From Eudromia elegans (taxonomy: Eukaryota; Chordata; Aves; Tinamiformes; Tinamidae), in assembly GCA_003342815.1 (NCBI GenBank), contig PTEX01000135.1, positions 665,019-729,018 of the forward strand: a stretch of DNA of 64,000 nucleotides, in the 5' to 3' direction. Position numbers and translations under genes: made by a program. Shown piece after piece: positions 23,508 through 35,305 of the stretch. The notes under the pieces were generated by a model, which saw only the letters and a program-made list of their open reading frames with translations, was not told the DNA's origin and ran no database searches. Numbering within the stretch: position 1 is the first letter of the stretch; each line of letters starts with the position of its first letter.

Positions 23508-26470
23508 CTGCGAACGAGAGGGAAACACACAGGGCACCACGTCAGCGAGTGAGCAAAGAGTGATGAGGGCCATGAGCACCTGGGCCTCGGCTACAGAAAG
23601 GAAACCACTCCAAGACATCAAATAATTTGACACAGAGGTAAGTTAAATACCTTGTGACCTCGGTGCCTGGAGCAAATAAGATCCACAAAGAGCAAGAAAA
23701 TGCACTGTGTGTTAAAGGAGTATGAAAGTTTTGGAAATGCTTTTACTTATCAGCATATCATTTTATACTAACCTCATCCTATCCCGCCTGACCACAGTTT
23801 TTAGCACCAGGTGCTCTAAGTACACCAAACAAATGATGGACTTCATCAGTTTAGCGACCCAACAAGCACATGGGCTACAGTTGACTGATCCCAAACCAGG
23901 AAGAAAACGCCGTTTTTCTGGCATCACATACAAGCCCAAATCCTCAGGCAAGTAAAATAAGTGTTACAATTAATTGGCCATTTACTGCATAGCATGAATT
24001 TGCCTATTCCAACTCCTTGATATGACCTTTATTTCTATGCACAGTGTCTTACACCAAGCACAGGAGAAAGACGCACACAAACATTTATTGACAAGAAGAC
24101 ATTTGAGGTACATGAAAACGGTTAGACTATATAATGCATGCGCCAAAGGCTTCCTGCTTTGCGATGAAAGATAAGAGTTTCAGACACTTTGTGGAGCATG
24201 CGCTACAAAAGCCACTAAACATTTTATTACTGTCATATAAGCAGCAACGGTTAGTGCCATTAGGAATGAATGAACAAGCAAGGAAAAGAGCGGGAAGACA
24301 CCTGCACAGTAGTATTTTGTCAACTAGCTTTGGACATGGCTGAAAACTGCAATAAAAAATGTGCATTAACCTCTGAGACCAAAATGTCTTGCCCTGCCCA
24401 TGAACGACCGCTCTAGGTGACTCAACATTGTCAGTGACAAGCACAAGATAAAATCCTCTCTAGCACATAAGCACTGCTGTGGTACTCTTAAGGACAGGGG
24501 GAGATGGGAGATGAAAATCATTAAGGAGTCACCACAGATGTAAGAAAATGAAAAAAAAAAAATATCACTGCTTTAAAACGTGAGTTGGCAACCTCAGCTG
24601 CCCACCCCATCATGTCCAGGTGGGTCTGCACAACTCCATGTCACTGAGCACATCCTGAGGTTATGCAGTGCACGCTAATCCGCAGTGGAAGTTGTTGATC
24701 TGAAATCTCCACCACCTCCCTACAGCTCACTCCTTGTTCTGACCATATGGCTGGGTCCACTGCAGTCAGTGATCCACGGCTGACAAGGCAAGAAATTATA
24801 TTCCACTCCTGCCCCACCACAGGTTTTTCCACTGGTAAAGGAATTACAACAGCGACACATAAACAATTGCTGTTCTCCTCACAGCAGGCTCCACACTTGG
24901 GCATTACAAGTGACGTTCCCCAAGGCCAGAGATCAAAAGTTTGCAGTATCAGGTATCAGGAAGAAGAAAGAAGATAACCTGATTCTGGCGCAGCAATAAT
25001 AAATAAGCTTAACAGAACAAAGGAGTGCACTGGGATGGGTTATAAATGAGCCAGGCAAGAGTCTTCCAGCTAAGGAGGGATGTTGGATCATTTTTTTGAT
25101 TTGCACAGAGGAATACTGTCATATGGAATTTGAAATAAAGCACAACTAAACAGTACTAGTAAAATTATCAGTGGGCATTCAACATAGTTGTCCATCCAGC
25201 TTCAAGAAATCCTGCCACACGCTCAGCTGTATTGCACGTTCAGATGCTGGACCTCAGCCAAAGAATGAGGGGCCTCCTGCGGGCTCCGGGCTGCTTTGGG
25301 GTCACACCTCCAGGGAGGTCCTGCTAGGGTTACAACAGGCAGAACAGCAGGGTTCAAGTCACAGGAACCACAGGCACAGACTGCACTGGGCTGCAGCGAG
25401 GGGAAAAGTCCAGTGCTAGCAGCAAAGAGAACATGTCCAAGGAAAACTTTGAAAATGACAGGTTTAATAGCATATAACCTCTCAGCCTCATATTCCTGTA
25501 TTTGCTCATTCAGGCTAAGCTATTGCTCAAAACACAGCTGGTCAGAACTTGACATTTACCCTGTGTCCAAGTACTGACCTGTATGTTCCCGTTTACTTTT
25601 GCTTTGCATTAAAATAGCACATAGCCCAAATCGAGGCCGTACTGGGCTGGGCAGGGCACAGATGCTTGCGCAGACAACCCCTTCCTGAAAAGTTCACGTA
25701 CTATTTTAATACGTGACTCAGCCCCTGGGTGGAGGGTGCAGAAGGGGAGCACGGGCGGAGCCACGGAGTCCAAGGGTGCTGGGGCACGAACACGGGGCAC
25801 GCGGGCCGCGCCGGGACGTGAGCTGGCGGCAGGGCGGTGACAGACACTGCGCTCATTCACTGTGCCGATTACAGCATCCGCTTCCACCTGCTCTGCATCA
25901 TCCTCCTTCCTGCTCTCGTCCTCTCTAAACATCTCCAGATTCTTCCCTAATGCAGCTTTTAAAATGCATAGGGTGGTTCTCATCTATGTCTTTTGAAAGA
26001 TATTCAAGGCATGCTGCTCTCTCTTCCTCTCATTTATACAACTAATTCTCTGCTGTTTGCTTCTTCCTGCCCTCCACCTCTACAGCTGCATGTTGCTCAA
26101 GGAAAAGACACATTCTAATGGGTGGGCTGTCCCAAGCCACATGTTCTTAACCTGTGCCACTGAGGCACAGAGAAAGAGGATTTGGGGCTTATTAGAGCCT
26201 GTAAGTACTATGTGCTACCTCAGCCAGTTGCTTTGAAGGCAAAAGGAAAAAGGTTTTAAGGCAAGCATGGGATCATGTGCTTCCCACCTGCAGCTATGTA
26301 ATATATTTGCCTGAGGGTGCGGTTTTCTTTAGCACATGGCTCTTCCTTGTTCTTACCGCTCACACGCTTTGCAGCCCCGAAGCAGGAAGTTGTTTGTTGG
26401 TCCTTCAGCTTAAAACATGGCAAAAGGCAAGTACTACAAGTTCTGTATGTAACATTAGAAGGCAAAGGGT

Positions 26471-26492
26471 AGGTATCAGTAAGGTATCAGTA
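26471..26492. repeat. 11-base tandem duplication
   Basis: The unit AGGTATCAGTA occurs twice head to tail and begins a third time. Confidence 0.85.
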
Positions 26493-28568
26493 AGGTTTTT
26501 TCCTCACTTCCTGTAGAATAAAAAATCATACCCTGTTTAAGTGGTTCCTTAGGTGTTCTCTTGGTCTAATAACACTTAAGTCTTAAGATTTTCTTTACAA
26601 ATGGATCAGTAAAGAAATTGGTCACACACTGCAGAGTAAACAGCTATGTTTATAATTTCAGAATTAGTTTGCATACGTGACAAGGGGCTGCATTTTGAAT
26701 GATGTTACATGCAGTAAGGTAGCAAGGCGGCCATGCATCCACCCAAACATCTAAAAAAAGACTTTACAAAGTCTCTGCTTTGCTCCCGGGAGCTCACCCA
26801 AGGGCCCACTGCAGCAGACAGGGCTTATTCCCTCTCCTGGCCCTTGACCATCAGAGTTTCCCCAAAAGCAGGGCAGCCACGCTGTCATAAGCCTCATGGG
26901 GAGCAAAGAGCAGCTGCAGACACGTGGGTGCCAGAGATGCTGCCTGACTCGCACTGTTACCCACAAGCATCTCAGAGCAAAAAACAGGCGGGGGAAAAGT
27001 GGGGCAGGATATCTGACCTGGCCGCCTTTCCCCTTGCTCTCCCCAGCCTCATCTGTGTCAACACAGAGCACAGCAATTGGCTTTGTCCCAAGAATTTCAG
27101 CCTGCTAAAATATCTAGGTGATCCCTATTTACCTGCACACCTTCCCTGTGACACCCGGGAGTTTCCAGCAGACTCCAGCAATCACCTTCAAGTATGTGAA
27201 GCTATTACTGTCTTACTCTCCCACCGACACTCTCTACTGCCCTGAGGAAACCACATCTGCACTTTCCAAGCTGGCTCTACCTGCAGTAAACCCAGGACAC
27301 TTGCAAAGAACTTTACAAAGAGCTTGGAGAATCTGCGATGAAAAAGCTACAGAAATGCTAAATACTGTTACAGCAGTGATTAATTCCTCTGTATGTAAAG
27401 AGACCTTTTAAGGAAATCACTCACCAGAAGAAAATCCTCTGCAGAGTGAGGTAATCCCTCACTTTGCTAATCAGGGAAAGATTAATTAAAAGAACCTTAA
27501 CAACAGTACACTCCATTAGTTTGTTCTTTCCTTGAAACAAAACAAAACACCGCTACGGTATCATTTCTGTCACACCTAATCTTTCTTTCACATTGGGTTT
27601 GCACATCTGAAAGTACAAATCAGCTTTTGTAAAAAAGCCTGTCAGACAGTTCTGATATTTCTAAAATATTATCATTCACAGTAAGAAACTGTATTTGAAA
27701 ACAATAGAACAGACAGTAAGTCTGAAAACAACTTTTAAATGCATATAGATTGTCTATCTGAAGCCACATCCTCCTCATGCTGTCAGACCTCACTGAAAGG
27801 TTATCACACTTGTCTGTTCTTGCCTCTTCTTTGTACGCCTTTTCATCCCTGTAAATTCTCCCTTTGTGTCAGGCCACCACAGAAAAAATAGCTGCCTGTA
27901 GCTGTGGGCTCCTCCAGCAGCCCAGCACCACACGTACAACTGCAAGCACATGAGCAACAAACTTTGCAATGAAAAATAATTTTAGCAGACAACACTAATT
28001 CATTAGAGCTGAAATATTTGGTAGAAACATCAGTAAAGCAAAAGGTGTTTGAAAAAAAAGTGGCAGGCTTCGGTCAAACAGGAACGTGAGTTCTGATCAG
28101 ACACTCCTGGACTGCTCTAGAGCTTTGGATTTTCAGAGTCACAAACCAAGGGCCATTTGGCCAGAGCCTGCTCTGGGGCAGAGCGCCCAGCCTCTCCACA
28201 ATCTCTCATCTGCATGGGACAGTTTGGGGACGGTCTCCTAGACTCCATGATAAAAATACACCAGGGGTTTCAGTGTCTATAGCTCCCCACAGTACTTGCA
28301 GCCTAGGAGTTAGCTTGGTGCTTTTTGCTAACAACGGACGCTCTCACGCTCAAAACAGAGATTTAAGGGCACAAAACAGCCAGCCTAGGCTCCGCTTGGA
28401 CACCTGGCCTTTGATGAGTCTGTCCCCACAGTGGAAAAAAGGTATGAGGAGCTGCCAGGTTTCTGCTGCTCTTGTAAAAACAAACAAACAAAAACTAAAA
28501 CATGCTGGAATCTACATTACATTTTTAAATTTCAATGTACAGGCATTTTTTATTATTTCAAAATAGAA

Positions 28569-28590
28569 TTTTTTTTTTCCTTTTTTTTTT
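28569..28590. repeat. Poly-T tract with CC interruption
   Basis: Two runs of about ten T separated by CC. On the transcribed strand this is an A-rich tract. Confidence 0.85.
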
Positions 28591-31500
28591 CCTGACATTT
28601 TGGAGAATCCTGAAATCCAGATAGTTCTGTTCTTAAAATGTTCCACAAATTTCGCTAGTCTTTTTCTGGATGCTTTTCCAGATAAGGAGCTGCAGGACCC
28701 CTATGGAAACTCTGCATTCATTATAATTTACTCGTCACAAATAGCAAGCATTTAAGGTTCAGTTTTTCAGCTTCTTTTGCATAGCTTTGGTAAATGTGCA
28801 GTTGTAGAATTTGTTTTACAATGCATAAAGAGTTGAGCTAAAAATTCGGCGTGTCTATGACACTGTAATTTTCTGGTTCGAATGATAAGAGCAGAGTAGA
28901 ATACTCAACACAACATATATGGTTACAGGAAGAGAATCACTTTGTTCTCCTTCCTCCATCTATGTCATTAATCCTGTGCTTCTCTTTCCAGTTACCAGCA
29001 GTGCTGTTAGCAGTCAATATTTGTGTGGCAAATGATGGCAAATCCACCTTGTCCTCTAATATCTAATAAACCAGGAGAGACCCAGCAGCTGGATGCTCAC
29101 TGCCCTAGGAGGTGGGAGCTGGAGCACAGAACTATAACCCCCTGTAGAGGGATGTGGGTCTTCTCCTACGGCCACCTCCATCAGGTGCCATCCTCAGGTA
29201 CCCAGCGTGGCTGCGACATCCAACCTCTTTGCCCTTCTCCTTGTTGTGGAGCGTATGGCACAAGCACCGTTTCACCCTCTAGGAGAGACTCTTTATAGTT
29301 CAGTACAGTAACTGCCCACATATTGGTTTGAATTAAGCACAGCCTAGCCACGCCATCACTTCCCATATGACACAGCATTGAGCACATTCTTAACATTATT
29401 GTCCCTTATTTTATAGGTATATCTTTAAAGCACATTTACACATGAATCCAACCCCTGCAGTTATCCAAATGTTTTAACTCATGGTACTTTACATGTTTCA
29501 ATATGTCCTTTTATATCCTTGCTTACATAAAAATTTAATTCATACCATACCCTAAAGCTCCCATGGGGAAAACAAAGAATACCTATTTCACTTTTTACTG
29601 AACACAAAACAGATCTGTAAAACTCTAAGTTAACCACAAAACAAATTTAATGGTAATAGCAAAAATAAAGTCTGATTGCTTCACCCTGCCTCTGAGTGCA
29701 CGTTGAAGGTGGATCTTGCAACCAAGTAGAGAAGAGAGCTTCAGACCAAGGTTCTAGGCACTGCTTCTTCAGGCACAATTTTTTCCAGCTATGTTTAAAC
29801 CATATGGGTATTTGTTTCTACAATTAAAAATAGTAAAAATTCTGTTTTTTTTTTTCTTAAGACAACATTGTTATCCACAGACAAATAAAATAATAACTGA
29901 TTAAGATTTTGCTCTGAAACAATTAAAGCCACTTACTGTTACTTAAGGAAATCACCTGTATGACTACAGCAGCAAGATGAACATTTGGTTCCACTTCTTC
30001 TAATAAAGCACTTATTGTTTTCAGACTTGAATCTAAATCCTCGGTCTACAGTATAATATTTTATATATCCATTCCTTCTGGGAAAAGGTCTTTAAATAGT
30101 AAAAATGCTCCTTGTTCTCTCTGCTCACAACAGGCACAGGCCATCTTGCTCTCCCCAGTCATCTCAGTAACGCTGCTCCAATAGACCGAAGTACTTTTCC
30201 ACATGACAAGCCTGCAGTTTCTCCTCCCCTTCGAAATTAGTCACTAAATAACCTCCTTGGCATGTCACCCAGTCACTAACTGTGTGACACTATGTGATTC
30301 AATCGCTCAACCATTTCTTAATGTGTGCCTATAAGATGCATATAGAGAGACTAACATTATGAAGTATAAGAGGGACTCACAAAGGGGAAAGCCATAAATA
30401 AAAGAGTGAGTAACCTTCATTCAGGTAAGAGAGTGTCCTTCTGAAAGCAACAATATGAAACACATACATATTAATTCCCCAACAGGAGAAGCTCTCAAAT
30501 TATTTAGCAAACACAGTACATACAATTCTAGACAAAAACGCCCCGGTTATTAACTCGAGACGCTTTCAAAATGATGAGCTTGGCAGTGACATTTGCTAGA
30601 AAGAGGCGCAAGCCCCTGCCCTGGAACAAGGCACCTGTGCGTGGCGGGAGGCTGTCTACTCATTAACCAGCACCTCAGCGGCGCCGCCGCGCTGAACTTT
30701 GAGGCCACCATAAATCAATCCCATTGCTGTCTCTGCAGCACCCCACGGAAGCAGCTATGATCACTTTTTTTTTTCCCAAGAAAGGACACAACAGAAAAGG
30801 CAAATGTCAAAAAATATAAAAAGAAAAAAGGAATACGCTTCACTCCCTTCTTCCTCCTCTCCCCAAGCAGCCAAATAATATAGAAAATGTATTCTTAAAA
30901 ATACACTGTTTACACAATGTAAGAGATGGCACATAAAAGCCATAGCATAATCTCATAATAAACGCACATTATAGCTCTTAAATGTAAAACAAGCCAGAAG
31001 GTAACTTAAGTAAAGGGTGGCCTATATTATTTGGACTGCAGTTCAGAGAATCAAAACACAATTTGAGATGCATGAACGTGAGCTAATATTGATGCAAAGA
31101 ATCAGTTAGGATGGGACTTTATTGGAGTAACATTTCTATTTTGCATGATCCCTCTCAGCCTGTCAAACATTAGTGAGGGAGGCAACACATGTTGCCAAAG
31201 CGTAATCTGACACATGAAAACTTAAGTAACATAACCTAGATCAACAGCAGCTCCAGTAGCCAAAACTAAACACTACTGTGTTCCAGGCCGTACTGCATCC
31301 TCCCAACTGCAGAGAGTCCTCCAAAATTGTAAGCGGCTCTGGTGTACTCTTATTTGTACAGTGCATTGCAAAGTTATATGTCATTATTGGTCTTGACAAA
31401 AACTTCACAGAATTTACATGGAGCAGAACATAAAAGATCTTTTAAGAACGTAAAAGGTATTTATTTCATCTTAAATGTATGTTTTTCAATTTCACTGGAA

Positions 31501-34110
31501 AAAGATTTAAAAAACAAATTTTATTAAATATTTATATGTGAGCTATAATTAAAAAACACTGAACAGAAAAAATATTAAAAATATTTACTCTGATTTTAAA
31601 TTTAATCAGTCAAGGCTTGTTTCTTGCAGTATAGGAGCAAAGCAGTATTTACCATTGAAGCATCTGGTTTATATTTGGCAGGTTTAACTAACCACTCAAG
31701 CATTCCCTTTTAATGAGTGGATGTATATATCTGACCTAGTTAAAAAGCTGCTCAGGTCTGCTGACCAACCAGACTGAAAAACATGAGAAGAAAAATACAA
31801 ACAAATTATCCTAGAACACATTTATGCCACTTGCGCTTTCCAACAAGTGCAGAATACGCTTGGCCATTTACATTCCTCCTTACAGGCTAACAAACTGCAG
31901 TGAGAAGCCACATTATTATGCTAATATGCAGGATAAGACAGACCACCATATTTCACTGCAGCTTCTCTGCAATGAATTGCAAGCTGGTAGGATGCACATT
32001 TTCAGTAATTGGACTCTGGCATGATAAACTATATCCCAAGACATCAGACATCCTATAACTAGCTCTCCGTATAGCCAACACTATGTGCAGCAGTCTTCAA
32101 GCACATTTGATGCATCTGAAGAGTTTTTCACACGAGTAATGAATCTTCTTTTAATTTGAAGGTATATCAGGCCCAACATAATAAATATTGTATAGCTATA
32201 TCATTACCAAGGCTATAATTTAATCCGTAGGTTCTAACAATGCACACAACCCATTCAAGCAAGCACTTTCCATTTCAATTACTTTATCAGAGCCCTCAAG
32301 CCCTGTCTATCTTTCTATGCATTATCTTCCATGTAATTAACTGCCATATATTTGTTTATAATGTACTCCACAGAAGGGGAGTCTTTTCCAGCTTAACTCC
32401 AGTATAATCAACGGGCAGGCGCCTACGAGGTGCAACACTCCAGCTTCACTCATGTCAGGCCCAGAAGCCCAGATTAGCCAATTACTTTAAAGTCTAAGTC
32501 TCTGTTAAGGTAGGTCTGAGCTACCACTGAGCTAAATCACGGGCCCTGCTAATCTGCTCTACAATGTTATTAACATCATTAGTCCCTTGGACCACTGCTT
32601 ATCACATTGACTTATTTTCTCTTTTCTCCCCTTTTTCTTTCAGTGAAAGTATTAGAGAAACAACAGCAGGACAACATGCATTTAAAAAGCCAAAGAACAT
32701 GTTTAAATGCTGCTATGGGGTAAACATACAAAGCATCAACATATTTTACTGTTTGACTGTTGATCAAAGTTCTATCCATTCCTCATTACAGTTCTTTTGG
32801 ATCCTATTCTCTTAATAATACTTTCATGGATGGAAATAATTAAGTAGTTAATGCCTTGCACTGCTGCAAACAACTGTTTTCTTGCCAGGAAACAGAGAAG
32901 CACTTAGAGGCTGGAGGGCTCGTTGCTAACTCAGGGCCTGCTTGCCATCTCGGTGATCCGGAGAGAAGCTTGTGAAGGAGTCAATGGGAATTTTTCTCAA
33001 ATGCAACAAGATAGTGCAGTCCATCAGAAGCCAAACGGCAAGACAGCCTGTTGATAACTCTTTTTTACCACTGCAGTCCAAGAGAGGTACTATTTCTATC
33101 TCCACCCTGCTTTTTTTTCCCTCCAATTATGGTTTTACTTGAACTCATCAGTCTGATAGTCTATCCAGCATCTCACTCTGGGTTAAGAAAGGGGTAGTTT
33201 AGGGGAACAAAGGCCTGTGGAGTTGTCCACAGGATGTCCTAGAGCTGCTGCCTTTGTCACACAAGACTCGAGGCAGCAGAAGCACTTGCCCGTGGATCTT
33301 CAGCTCAGGCAAGCACAGTGATAGAAGCCTCTCAGTGAGGTTATCCATTTTCTACAACACAAGGAGCGAGATCAACCCCTCGCTTTGTCCCTGACTCTTC
33401 AGCAGAGGAAGAAAAAAAGTGGTCTTACCCAACCTTGGTACATGCTATTTTCCTGTAGTGAAAAATGTGGGAGCAGATTACGCACCCAGTGAGGCTATGC
33501 TGCTGCCAGTGCCCCCGCACTGCCGTGCATGACCCCAAATAGCTCTTTCACATTTCCCTCCAGGCAGCTGCCCATATTTATATACGTGCAAGTATGTCTG
33601 TAGCCCTTTCCTGAAGATGGAAAATGGTCCAAGACCACTTTGAGTTTGAGAGCTGAAGCTAAGGAAGCAGAAAAGGTGCAGAATCATTCTCACAAGACTA
33701 TGTAGAGACCACACTGCCTTACCCCAAACATACATTTTGTTTGCTTTTGCCTCCACTTACTGATTCTGAAGGCGCTTAGTGAAATGGACCTGTCTTGAGG
33801 TAGAAATATAAGTCATAAAATTCAGTCCTCTTACAACTATTTCAAACTCCTAGTTCTAAAACAAACACACACACCCCTCTTCCACACACAGAGCCCATAG
33901 GTAGTAGCTGGAATGAACCACTATAAAGTGCAAATTCAATTTGAAAGCCTCACCGCTGGCGAAATGACTGCTTGGTAGAACAGATGGCTCTTGCAATGTT
34001 GAGCAACCTGTACACAAAGCCTTTGAACCTGCACACGTGAGCATCCGAGCTCCGAGAGAACAATGCTTCATTGTGACAAGTATATTAATTTTCTCATATA
34101 TACATAAGTT

Positions 34111-34166
34111 AACACACACACACGCATATTTATATGTATATATATATACACACACATACACACATC
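34111..34166. repeat. Compound CA/TA dinucleotide repeat
   Basis: A CA run, a TA/TG section and a second CA run in about 56 bases. It is an alternating purine-pyrimidine stretch that could adopt left-handed or cruciform structure. Confidence 0.9.
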
Positions 34167-34798
34167 CTAATAGTTTCTTTTTTGCCTAAACTTTAGTGAT
34201 GGCACATGTTGAGCATAACAAGGAATTTTACATTTTTAGAGTTTTAAAAAATTAAAGGCAGGTGCCATCAGGCAAATCCTGGGGGTGCTGGAACCTCTGT
34301 AGCCTCTCAAACTTCCAGGTTACTAGAGCCAGCTCTCACTGCAGCCACATGAAGAAGGCTGTGCAAGACTGAACTATGATGTCAGGTCTGCAGTCTCTCT
34401 CTACCCTGTAATTTAAACCTTATGGTGCCCCTTCATTTCTGCACTGATTTTCACAAAGGTAGAGTTCTTGGTTATAGCGTGTGTATCACATACACGCATT
34501 AAACATCTCTCAGAGGTTAAGATGACATTACTGCTTGCTCTGTACGGAGGAATTTTTCCTCGCTTCCCGTTAGCTCCATCAAAAGTCAGCCAGGTACCCG
34601 CAGTAGTCTGCGCATTCCCTCCCCAGGCAGGTGACACAAACTGCCCGCTGGGCCACACCACCGCTCCTCCCTGGCTGCCGCGGGCGGTAATTTCCACCCT
34701 AAACTTAGGAGGATTAGGCTCTTTTTCCCCCAATCATTCTCTATTGTAAGCCTGCTTACACGTGTTTCCATTCTGTCACTCTGGGTTTTGTTCTTCAT

Positions 34799-34830
34799 CT
34801 TTTTTTTTTTTTTTCCTCTTTTTTGGTAAC
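34799..34830. repeat. Poly-T tract
   Basis: A long T run (about 15) followed by CCTC and a second T run. Confidence 0.85.
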
Positions 34831-35270
34831 TCAGACTGAGATACTGTAACTAAAATTGATAATAGCAGTTTCATTCTAACTGCTTCTTGCTAGCCCACAC
34901 AACGAGCCACTTGGTGACTTGGTTTTATTCAGAATTGCATTGTTTCTAGCCTGAAGTTTGTAATAAATATTATTACATATTATTTATTTGTCAACAGATC
35001 AATACAGAAGCACCTCTACTTTTCATTCACTAGTGCCTCTGTCCTACCATTATCACTCTTTCTTAAGCCTAAGCTTAAGTCTAAATGCAGAGGACTGGGT
35101 TTGAAAGATGAAAGTTCTCCTGCACAGTCAATAAGCAAAGCAAAAACATTAATAAAAAAACAGCTAGAGTCATATGCTGCAAACATTTAAATAATCCATA
35201 AATCATGAAACTGAGAAGATAGAGAGACAGTAAAGAAGAAAAAGGAGAGACAAAAATGAAATTCACCCTT

Positions 35271-35305
35271 GGATGGAAACTATTCCAGGGATGGAAACTA
35301 TAGGA
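35271..35305. repeat. 18-base tandem duplication
   Basis: The core GGATGGAAACTAT occurs at 35271 and again at 35289, inside the purine-rich stretch. Confidence 0.85.
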
